Positions 1 to 6,052 of a stretch of 6,231 bases of DNA are shown here, in pieces. Below the pieces are notes generated by a model. It saw nothing but the letters and a program-made list of their open reading frames with translations. It did no database searches and was not told the origin of the DNA. A program made the translations under genes and the position numbers. The stretch covers positions 1-6,231 of the forward strand of contig CALJUJ010000248.1 of NCBI GenBank assembly GCA_937975525.1. Direction: 5' to 3'. Within the stretch, counting starts at the first letter, position 1. Every line of letters starts with the position of its first letter. Source of the stretch: an uncultured bacterium. Its GTDB lineage: Bacteria; Desulfobacterota; Binatia; HRBIN30.

Positions 1-2
1 TC

Positions 3-710
3 GACGCGGGCGAAGCCTGCGACGACGGGAATGCCACCGAAGGCGATGGCTGCGATTCCAACTGCACGGTGTCGGCCTGCGGCAACGGAGTCACCAGCGG
101 CAGCGAGGAATGCGACGACGGCAACCTCGACGACAACGACGCCTGCAAGGCCGACTGCACGCTCAACGTGTGCGGCGACGGCGTCATCGAAACCGGAGTC
201 GAGGACTGCGACGACGGAAACCTCATCGACGGCGATGGCTGTGACTCGAATTGCACCGCCACCGCTTGCGGCAACGGGGTCGTGACGTCCGGCGAGGACT
301 GTGACGACGGCGACTTCGACGACGGCGACGGCTGTGACTCGAACTGCACGGTGACGGCCTGCGGCAACGGCATTCTCACCAGCGGCGAAGATTGCGATGA
401 CAGCAATCTGACCGACGGGGATGGCTGCGACTCCAACTGCACGGCCACGGCCTGTGGCAACGGTGTCGCCACAGCGGGGAAGGGCTGCGAGGAGGGAAAG
501 GCGGTAGATGGCGGCGGTTGCGGTTCGAATTCAAAGACGACCGCATCCCCGTCAAGCCGCTCGAGCAGGATGAAAACGCCGTCGATGGTGACGGTTGCGA
601 TTCGAACTGCACGGCGACCGCGTGCGGCAACGGCATCACGACGGCCGGCGAAGCATGTGATGACGGCGGTTTCGTCGACGGCGATGGCTGCGATTCGAAC
701 TGCACGGTGA
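3..710 (+). CDS. 5'-truncated disulfide-repeat surface protein, upstream fragment of a frameshifted gene
   Basis: This frame is open from the first bases of the window, so the true start and any signal peptide lie upstream. Up to about 545 it encodes tandem units of 31-32 residues, each with four cysteines in the pattern CGNG(V), CDDGN, GDGCD and NC, the signature of the myxococcal disulfide-repeat / DUF4215 type found in exported proteins. Units begin at 78, 171, 267, 360 and 453, after a partial unit at 3-77. The unit at 453 is degraded: CDDGN has become CEEGK and the fourth cysteine is lost. After about 545 this frame gives Ser/Arg/Ala-rich out-of-frame sequence to a TGA at 708-710, while the repeats continue in frame 2. 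The fragment is therefore best read as the front part of the gene that continues to 2167. The repeats are probably extracellular and disulfide-stabilised; their ligand is unknown. The repeat family call is firm, the function is not. Confidence 0.75.
   Translation, partial: DAGEACDDGNATEGDGCDSNCTVSACGNGVTSGSEECDDGNLDDNDACKADCTLNVCGDGVIETGVEDCDDGNLIDGDGCDSNCTATACGNGVVTSGEDCDDGDFDDGDGCDSNCTVTACGNGILTSGEDCDDSNLTDGDGCDSNCTATACGNGVATAGKGCEEGKAVDGGGCGSNSKTTASPSSRSSRMKTPSMVTVAIRTARRPRAATASRRPAKHVMTAVSSTAMAAIRTAR
478..622 (+). other. Frameshift and degenerate segment within gene 1
   Basis: In-frame repeats upstream are in frame 3 and downstream in frame 2. The unit that should start at 546 (TCC where TGC is expected) is followed by the next CGNG cysteine at 623, which is 77 nt rather than the usual 93, a net loss of 16 nt. 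Before it, at about 478-545, the expected codons show clustered changes, such as GAC to GAG, AAC to AAG and TGC to TCA. The stretch 518-577 has no repeat character in either frame. This may be a genuine inactivating lesion or an error or misjoin of the sequence in a tandem repeat; the sequence alone cannot separate these. Confidence 0.8.
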
Positions 711-2167
711 CCGCGTGCGGCAACGGAGTCACCACCGCGGGCGAAGTCTGCGACGACGGCAACGCCACGGAGGGAGACGGCTGCGATTCGAACTGCACGC
801 CGACGGCTTGTGGCAACGGCGTCGTTAGCCCTAGCGTAATCTGTGACGACCGCCACCTCGTCAACGGCGACGGCTGCGACGCCACCTTCAAGCCCACGGG
901 CTGCGGCAGCGGCGTACGCACGGGCAGCGAAGCGTGCGACGACGGCAACCTCGTCGCCGGAGACGGCTGCGAGGCGAATTGCACGATCACACCCATATCG
1001 GAATCCGTCGGCGCGGGAGGCAGGGTGACGACCGACTCGGGCGCGACCGGCGCGACCGAGATGGTCCCGCTGCAGTCGTCGGTGACGACACCCACGGGCG
1101 GTACGGTGCAGATCAGTACGACCACCGACATCGAAACCGAGAAGGGCTTCGAGATTCTGGGGATTCCGGTCGAGATCAACGCGCCGGACGCGACCGCGGC
1201 GAACCCGCTGGTGATCGAGATCGAGGTCGATGCATCGCTCATACCCGAGGGCGTGACGCTCGACCGACTCCACGTCTTGCGCGATGGCAAAGCCGTGGAC
1301 GATTGCACCGGTGCTCCGGGCGTCGCCGAGCCCGATCCATGCATGGCGCTACGCGAGACGCAGCCCGACGGCGACGCGATGCTGACCGTGTTGACCTCCG
1401 AAGCGAGCCAGTGGGCGGCTGCGATCGCCGGCCAATCGAAGGACGATCAGAAATGCGTCCTCAGCCTGGCCAAGGCGGCGTTGAAGGTCGCGAAGACTCA
1501 ACTCAAGGAAGGCGAAAAGTGTGTCAAGTTCGGCGCCAAGGGCAAGGAGCCGGACCCGCAGACGTGCCTGACGGCGGACGCCAAGGGCAAGATCGCCAAG
1601 GCCGTGAGCAAGGTCGAGGCGACGGCAACGAAGAAGTGCAGCGCGACACCTCCGTTCGGCATCGCCGGAACGGCGGCGGTGAGCGCGGCCGCGCAGGCGG
1701 AGGAGCTCGGATTGATCGCCGATCTCTTCGGCAGCGACCTGAACGTCGCCGTGATCTCTAGCGACGATCGCGATGGATCCAAGTGCCAGAGCAAGGTGCT
1801 GAAGGACGCGCAGAAGCATCTCGATACGCAGGTGAGGCTCTTTGAGCGCTGCGCCAAGGATGGTCTCAAGGGCAAGCCGGAGCTCATGTTGACCGCCGCG
1901 GACCTCGAGGTCTGCTTCGCGGTCGTCGCCGCCGACGAGAAGAGTAAGGTCGCCAAGTCGCTGGCGAAGATCGCCAAGACGCTGACGAAGTGCCCGGCCG
2001 ACCTCGTGCCCGTGCTGCCCGCGGGCTGCGGCGCCGCTGGTGACGTGGCCGCCTGCATCGCTGAACAGGCGAGCTGCCGTTTCTGTCGCCTCATGAACGC
2101 CATCCACGACGTCGACGTCGACTGCGACACGTACGACGACGGCGAGAGTGACGGCAGTTGTTCGTGA
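518..2167 (+). CDS. Disulfide-repeat protein with beta-rich and 14-cysteine C-terminal modules, downstream fragment
   Basis: Frame 2 is open from 401 to the TGA at 2165-2167. The first usable start is TTG at 518, but it lies inside the repeat array without a convincing ribosome site, so it is probably not a natural start; this is the rear part of the gene beginning before the window. Counting from 518, residues 1-20 do not fit the repeat pattern, and residues 21-155 hold the end of a broken unit plus four disulfide repeats starting at 623, 716, 809 and 902. Residues 158-303 form a beta-rich module with VTTD near its start, a DC/DPC cysteine pair (C263, C275) and VLTSEASQW at its end. Residues 308-549 are a Lys/Ala-rich, probably helical module with 14 cysteines, ending in a DDGExxGSC tail. 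Both C-terminal modules recur in the next gene. No membrane segment, MYXO-CTERM or LPXTG-like sorting tail is visible. Probably secreted; role unknown. Confidence 0.8.
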   Translation: MRFEFKDDRIPVKPLEQDENAVDGDGCDSNCTATACGNGITTAGEACDDGGFVDGDGCDSNCTVTACGNGVTTAGEVCDDGNATEGDGCDSNCTPTACGNGVVSPSVICDDRHLVNGDGCDATFKPTGCGSGVRTGSEACDDGNLVAGDGCEANCTITPISESVGAGGRVTTDSGATGATEMVPLQSSVTTPTGGTVQISTTTDIETEKGFEILGIPVEINAPDATAANPLVIEIEVDASLIPEGVTLDRLHVLRDGKAVDDCTGAPGVAEPDPCMALRETQPDGDAMLTVLTSEASQWAAAIAGQSKDDQKCVLSLAKAALKVAKTQLKEGEKCVKFGAKGKEPDPQTCLTADAKGKIAKAVSKVEATATKKCSATPPFGIAGTAAVSAAAQAEELGLIADLFGSDLNVAVISSDDRDGSKCQSKVLKDAQKHLDTQVRLFERCAKDGLKGKPELMLTAADLEVCFAVVAADEKSKVAKSLAKIAKTLTKCPADLVPVLPAGCGAAGDVAACIAEQASCRFCRLMNAIHDVDVDCDTYDDGESDGSCS

Positions 2168-2193
2168 TCCCACGAAGTAGTAGAGCGGACCAC

Positions 2194-2199
2194 AGGGGG
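2194..2199 (+). promoter_or_regulatory. Ribosome binding site of gene 2
   Basis: AGGGGG lies six bases before the ATG at 2206, in the 38-nt gap after the stop of gene 1. It supports the ATG at 2206 over the in-frame TTG at 2158, which overlaps the end of gene 1 and would place 16 extra, partly charged residues before a normal signal peptide. No separate promoter is apparent in the short gap, so translation from a shared transcript is likely. Confidence 0.65.
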
Positions 2200-2205
2200 T
2201 TTCAT

Positions 2206-2283
2206 ATGATTCGCCATCGATTGTTCCACGCACCCATGATCGTGGTCGTCGCCCTGGCGGCCCTTTTCGCGCGGGTCGACGCA
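2206..2283 (+). other. Signal peptide of gene 2
   Basis: The first 26 residues have arginines at positions 3 and 5, a hydrophobic run IVVVALAALF and an Ala-x-Ala-like end, VDA, before QC. This fits general secretion with signal peptidase I cleavage. The cysteine just after the site is not in a lipobox, because the preceding residue is Gln, so a lipoprotein is unlikely. Confidence 0.8.
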
Positions 2284-5200
2284 CAGTGCGTACCTCCATC
2301 ACCGGGCGCCCAGCCGGTGGGGTGCGCTTGTGATCCGCCGGCGGGTCTGACGTCGTGGTGGCCAGGTCAGAGCATCCTCTCCGACATCTGGAACGGATAC
2401 GATGCGGCGTTCGAAGGCGACGCTACCTACGGTCCGGGACGACTCGCCGCCGGTGGCGACGTGGGTTTCGACCTGGATGGGAACTTCGACTATCTCACCG
2501 TCCCGCAGAACCCTGCCCTCGACCTGGGAAAAGACGATTTCACCATCAGTCTCTGGGTGAACTTCGACTCGACGTCATTCGAGCAGGTCCTGATCGAGCA
2601 GTGGATTCAGAACCCTGGCGGATCATCGGCCCCGGTCGGGTGGACTTTCACCAAGCGCGGCTCGAACGCTCTGCAGTTCGCGATGACCGGAAACGCGTCC
2701 GTGAACACGAACTCGCTATCGATCAACGCCGGCACCTGGAATCACTTCGCGGTTCGCCGTGCCGGAAACTCGTTCACCATCTTCGCCAACGGCACGCAGG
2801 TGGGTTCGGGCACCTCGACCAGGGACCTGACCGCACCAACCTCACTCAAGTTCGGCAGCCGAGAAGGAACGGCGTTTTTTCTCAACGGATTCGTCGACGA
2901 GGTGCAGATGTTCGTCGGTCGAGCTCTGACCAACTCGGAAATCCAGAACGTCCTGGCGAACGGGTCCGTATACCAATGTGCCTACGACCCCGTGTGCGGC
3001 ACCGGCCGCAGGGAGCTCGGCGAGCTCTGCGACGACGGCAACGCGATTGCCAACGACGGCTGCGAATCGGACTGCACGCTCAGCTGCGGCAACGGCGTGG
3101 CGACGGGCGAAGAGGAATGTGACGACGGCAATCTTGTGAATGGCGATGGTTGCGACGAGACCTGCACCGTGACCGGTTGCGGCAACGGCATCGCGACGGC
3201 TGGCGAGGAGTGCGACGACGGCAACCTCGACGAGACGGATGACTGTCTGTCGACTTGCTTCGCCGCATCGTGCGGCGACGGCTACGTTTACGAATTCTTC
3301 GAACCATGCGACGACGGCAACCTCGACCAGACCGACGACTGCACCAACAGCTGCGAGCTTCCCGCCTGCGGTGACGGATTCGTCCACGCCGGCGTCGAAG
3401 CCTGCGACGACGGCAACCCGGTCTCCGGCGACGGCTGCGACTCGAACTGCACCGTCACGGCCTGCGGCAACGGCGTTCGGACCGCGGGCGAGCTCTGCGA
3501 CGACGGCAACCTGGTCAATGGCGATGGTTGCGAGGACACCTGCGTCGACAGCCCCGGACGGCTGGATCCGAGCTTCAGCGGTGACGGAATCGCGACCGTA
3601 CCGCTGGATCTCGACACGGATCCGAAGACGATGGACATGGCGATCCAGGACGACGACAAGATCCTGGTCCTCGGCACGACCGGCTCGGGGTACAGCCTGG
3701 TGCGCTTTGAAGCGGACGGAACCGCCGACGCCGGCTTCGGCACGGGCGGAGTCCTCGCGGCGGCGACCGGATCCGGAACGGCCGGTCGGGGACTCGCACT
3801 CCAGCCTGACGGCAAGATCGTCGTCACCGGGCAAGCGGGAAGCCCGAGCAACGATGCTACCGTGTGGCGGTTCAACGCCGACGGCTCGCCGGACACGACC
3901 TTCGATGGCGATGGCGTCGCAACGATCTCCATCGACCCTGGAGACGGTGTCGGATACGACGTCGCGATCCAGGCCGACGGTAAGATCGTCGTTGTCGGCA
4001 AAGACGGCCCCTGGATGATTCTCGCTCGTCTCCACGCGGACGGCAGCCTCGATACAACGTTTGATGGCGATGGCGTCGTTACAGCGTTCAACCTCGTAGG
4101 TTACTCGCTCGCGGTGCAGACCGACGGTAAGATCGTCATTGCCGGAATCGTCGAAGGCAACCAATTGTGGCTGGTGCGATACACGTCGACCGGAGCGAAC
4201 GACACCCGCTTCAGTTCGAACGGCATCGTCGAAACCGGGCGTGAGGCAACGCACGACCTACCGCCGATCGTTGCGGTGCAGGCCGACGGAGGAGTCGTCG
4301 TCGGCACCTACATCGAGAACGAAGGTCAGACGTCGGTCGACTTCGCCGTCCTTCGGTTCGACGACGACGGCGAGATCGACGAGGACTTCGGCGCGGACGG
4401 GGAGACGTCGACGCACATCGGCACCGACGATGACTACCCGTTGGCCATGGCGCTCGACGGCGCCTCGCGCGCCGTACTCGCCGGCCTCGTGTTCAACGAC
4501 GCATTCACCGAGATCGGAGTGGTTCGCTACGACAGCGACGGCGCCCCTGACACCGGTTTCGACTTCGACGGCAAGCTCACGACCGGAATCGGGATCGAGG
4601 CAGCGGCTGGTGCGGTCGCGGTGCAGCCGAACGGCCGGGTCGTCGTCGCCGGCCATTCGTTGAACGGCCCGGTCGTCGAGCTCACCGTAGTGCGCTACCT
4701 CGCCGGCGGTTGCGGCGATCTGGTGCTCCAGACGTCGCAAGGCGAGAGTTGTGACGACGGTAACGAAACGAATGGCGACGGCTGCGAAGCGAACTGCAAG
4801 ATCACCCCAGTGAACGTCGTGGCGGCGGCGGGCGAGACGGTCACCACCGATCCGCTCGGCAACGGTGCGACGCGGGCGATTCCGCTGCAGACGGCGATCA
4901 AGACGAAGAACGCCGGAACCGTCCAGATCGCGCCTTCATCGACGAGCTCCAATCCGAAGAGCCTCAACATTCTCGGCCTGGAGCTGCAAATCGAAGCACC
5001 GCCAGCATCCGTTGAAGATCCGTTGGAGATCTACCTGACGATCGATGGCTCGTTGATCCCGGAGGGAGTGGACCCGCTCCTGCTCGCCGCCATCGTCGAC
5101 GGGGACTTCGTGCCGGACTGCGAGGGCGCACTGGGCACGGCTGACCCCGACCCATGCGTCGACGACCGCACCCAGGACGGCGACGACGTGACGATCAAGG

Positions 5201-5991
5201 TACTCACGTCGCACGCCAGCCAATGGGGCGTCGTCGTCCGCGGACTCGACCGGAGCGAGCAGAAGTGCGTGAACGCGATGAACGGTGCCGGCGTGAAAGT
5301 CGCCAAGGCGCAGGCCAAGGCGGTGGCGAAATGCCTGAAGAATGCGGCGAAGGGCACCGAGCTCGATGCGCAGGGGTGCCTGACGGCGGACGTGGGCGGG
5401 AAGGTCGCGAAGGTCCTCGCACGGACGAGTACGACGGAGGCCAAGAAATGTGAGGCGCCGGTGCCGTTCGCGTTGACCGACGCGGCGACCATCAACGATG
5501 CGGGGGTCGCTGCGGAAGTCGACCTGGCCGCCGAAGTGTTCGGCGCCGACTTGACGTCGGCAGTTCTGCCGAAATCCGATCGCGACGGATCGAAATGCCA
5601 GGCCGCCGTGCTCAAGGCGACGCAGAAGCTCTTCGAGACGAAGGCGCGGGAGTTCCTCAAGTGCAAGAAGGATGCGCTCAAGGGGAAGAAGGTCGCGCTC
5701 GCCATTTCCGCCTCGACGTTGAGCAACTGCTTGGCTCTCGTCGATGCCGACGTCAAGGGCAAGATCGCCAAGTCGGCAGCGAAGATCACCAAGGCTCTCG
5801 ACAAGCGATGCGAAGGAGTCGACATCCCGTCGGCGTTTCCGGCCTCGTGCTTCAGCGGCGACACTCCAGTGAGCTGCCTCGACGATCGGACCGACTGCCT
5901 CTACTGCACGATGTTCGATGCGATGGATGATCTGGGCGCCGACTGCGACGCGCTCGACGACGGGGAGGCCAACGGCAGCTGCGCGAACTGA
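2206..5991 (+). CDS. Secreted LamG / disulfide-repeat / delta-60 propeller protein with 14-cysteine C-terminal module
   Basis: This is an intact 1261-residue exported protein. Residues 1-26 are a signal peptide (basic start, hydrophobic core, VDA before the cut). Residues about 48-250 match a LamG / concanavalin-like jelly-roll domain, with LTSWWPG at its start, FDLDGNFDYLTVP, DFTISLWVNF, TWNHFAVRR and GFVDEVQMF near its end; such domains often bind sugars or other surface ligands. Residues 264-446 hold six disulfide repeats. Residues 451-834 hold seven delta-60 repeats (xDxxFxxDG, AVQxDGKIVVAG, VVRY), likely a seven-bladed beta-propeller. Residues 836-864 are a seventh disulfide repeat. Residues 865-1013 are a beta-rich module (VTTD, SLIPEG, DC...DPC, LTSHASQWGV) and residues 1014-1261 a Lys-rich module with 14 cysteines. 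The last two modules are paralogous to the end of gene 1, 38 nt upstream, suggesting one operon. There is no C-terminal membrane helix or known sorting tail, so it is probably secreted or held by an unknown means. Adhesion or surface structure is plausible but inferred. Confidence 0.9.
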   Translation: MIRHRLFHAPMIVVVALAALFARVDAQCVPPSPGAQPVGCACDPPAGLTSWWPGQSILSDIWNGYDAAFEGDATYGPGRLAAGGDVGFDLDGNFDYLTVPQNPALDLGKDDFTISLWVNFDSTSFEQVLIEQWIQNPGGSSAPVGWTFTKRGSNALQFAMTGNASVNTNSLSINAGTWNHFAVRRAGNSFTIFANGTQVGSGTSTRDLTAPTSLKFGSREGTAFFLNGFVDEVQMFVGRALTNSEIQNVLANGSVYQCAYDPVCGTGRRELGELCDDGNAIANDGCESDCTLSCGNGVATGEEECDDGNLVNGDGCDETCTVTGCGNGIATAGEECDDGNLDETDDCLSTCFAASCGDGYVYEFFEPCDDGNLDQTDDCTNSCELPACGDGFVHAGVEACDDGNPVSGDGCDSNCTVTACGNGVRTAGELCDDGNLVNGDGCEDTCVDSPGRLDPSFSGDGIATVPLDLDTDPKTMDMAIQDDDKILVLGTTGSGYSLVRFEADGTADAGFGTGGVLAAATGSGTAGRGLALQPDGKIVVTGQAGSPSNDATVWRFNADGSPDTTFDGDGVATISIDPGDGVGYDVAIQADGKIVVVGKDGPWMILARLHADGSLDTTFDGDGVVTAFNLVGYSLAVQTDGKIVIAGIVEGNQLWLVRYTSTGANDTRFSSNGIVETGREATHDLPPIVAVQADGGVVVGTYIENEGQTSVDFAVLRFDDDGEIDEDFGADGETSTHIGTDDDYPLAMALDGASRAVLAGLVFNDAFTEIGVVRYDSDGAPDTGFDFDGKLTTGIGIEAAAGAVAVQPNGRVVVAGHSLNGPVVELTVVRYLAGGCGDLVLQTSQGESCDDGNETNGDGCEANCKITPVNVVAAAGETVTTDPLGNGATRAIPLQTAIKTKNAGTVQIAPSSTSSNPKSLNILGLELQIEAPPASVEDPLEIYLTIDGSLIPEGVDPLLLAAIVDGDFVPDCEGALGTADPDPCVDDRTQDGDDVTIKVLTSHASQWGVVVRGLDRSEQKCVNAMNGAGVKVAKAQAKAVAKCLKNAAKGTELDAQGCLTADVGGKVAKVLARTSTTEAKKCEAPVPFALTDAATINDAGVAAEVDLAAEVFGADLTSAVLPKSDRDGSKCQAAVLKATQKLFETKAREFLKCKKDALKGKKVALAISASTLSNCLALVDADVKGKIAKSAAKITKALDKRCEGVDIPSAFPASCFSGDTPVSCLDDRTDCLYCTMFDAMDDLGADCDALDDGEANGSCAN
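2995..3543 (+). repeat. Disulfide-repeat array of gene 2 (six units)
   Basis: Units start at cysteine codons 2995, 3085, 3178, 3271, 3367 and 3463, with 30-32 residues per unit and four cysteines each. They are more varied than those of gene 1: the units at 3178 and 3271 use DDC in place of GDGC (for example DETDDCLSTC), and the unit at 3271 has an aromatic insert, YVYEFFEPC. All cysteines are kept, unlike in gene 1. A seventh unit sits apart at 4711-4797, beyond the propeller. Confidence 0.9.
3556..4707 (+). repeat. Seven delta-60 (beta-propeller) repeats of gene 2
   Basis: Repeats begin near 3562, 3724, 3889, 4048, 4198, 4375 and 4546, with 50-59 residues each. The consensus is a start such as PDTTFDGDGV, a middle AVQxDGKIVVAG and an end VRYxxDG. 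This is the delta-60 repeat pattern (also described as the DUF5122 beta-propeller). The fifth copy has DGG for DGK, and the sixth has lost the QxDGK core (ALDGASRAVLAG). Seven copies agree with a closed seven-bladed propeller, but closure is inferred. Confidence 0.88.
4711..4797 (+). repeat. Isolated disulfide repeat after the propeller
   Basis: This is one four-cysteine unit (CGDL, SCDDGN, GDGCEANC) placed immediately after the last delta-60 repeat and directly before the beta-rich module. Its sequence from CDDGN onward resembles the last unit of gene 1 (902-982, ending GDGCEANCTIT against GDGCEANCKIT here), so it travels with the C-terminal cassette. Confidence 0.85.
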
Positions 5992-6015
5992 TCCGGTCAT
6001 CGACGAATGGGCGCG

Positions 6016-6052
6016 GCCGCATCACCGAGTCCGTGGTCCTCGGTGATGCGGC
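6016..6052 (+). terminator. Perfect 14-bp hairpin downstream of gene 2, probable terminator
   Basis: GCCGCATCACCGAG at 6016-6029 is exactly complementary to CTCGGTGATGCGGC at 6039-6052, with a 9-nt loop. It starts 25 nt after the stop of gene 2. The run after the stem has only a short T-rich patch (GATGTTT), so it is not a textbook intrinsic terminator. In GC-rich genomes such strong stems often end transcripts or protect 3' ends. The inverted repeat is seen directly; its function is inferred. Confidence 0.6.

Larger units (their letters stand above)
3..982 (+). repeat. Tandem disulfide-repeat array of gene 1 (about 93-nt period)
   Basis: One partial and ten further units start at 78, 171, 267, 360, 453, 546, 623, 716, 809 and 902, and the last ends at the cysteine codon 980-982. 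Spacing is 93 nt, with one 96-nt unit and one 77-nt broken unit. Each intact unit codes for four cysteines and a very acidic CDDGN...DGDGCD core. Some copies are nearly identical in DNA: 601-633 and 694-726 differ by a single base over 33 nt, which points to recent duplication or gene conversion. Two units (453 and 809) have lost their fourth cysteine, and the unit at 546 lacks its first two. Confidence 0.9.

Noticed and set aside
500..590. Programmed ribosomal frameshift linking the two parts of gene 1
   Set aside because: I see no slippery heptamer with a clear downstream structure, and the unit is 16 nt short with damaged residues, which indicates a lesion or error rather than recoding.
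3..982. CRISPR array, suggested by regular periodic repeats
   Set aside because: The 93-nt period is a multiple of three, the variation follows codons, and the units translate to a known disulfide-repeat pattern without spacer structure.
376..1344. Long minus-strand open frame of 322 codons
   Set aside because: It lies antisense to the disulfide array and its repeats (SQPSPS, PLPHAV) are just the reverse reading of that array. Such shadows are common in GC-rich coding DNA.
2158..2205. Upstream TTG start for gene 2
   Set aside because: It overlaps the end of gene 1 and would add 16 residues before a proper signal peptide; the ATG at 2206 has a well-placed AGGGGG.
1349..2302. Minus-strand open frame of 317 codons spanning the gap between the genes
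   Set aside because: It covers the end of gene 1, the ribosome site and the signal peptide of gene 2, is Arg/Leu-rich and has no domain character.
2842..4254. Minus-strand open frame of 470 codons
   Set aside because: It lies fully antisense to gene 2, has Val/Ala/Arg-rich repetition mirroring the plus-strand repeats, and shows no recognisable domain.
4936..6000. Minus-strand open frame of 354 codons
   Set aside because: It is antisense to the conserved cysteine-rich module, whose cysteine conservation in two genes shows that the plus strand is the coding one.
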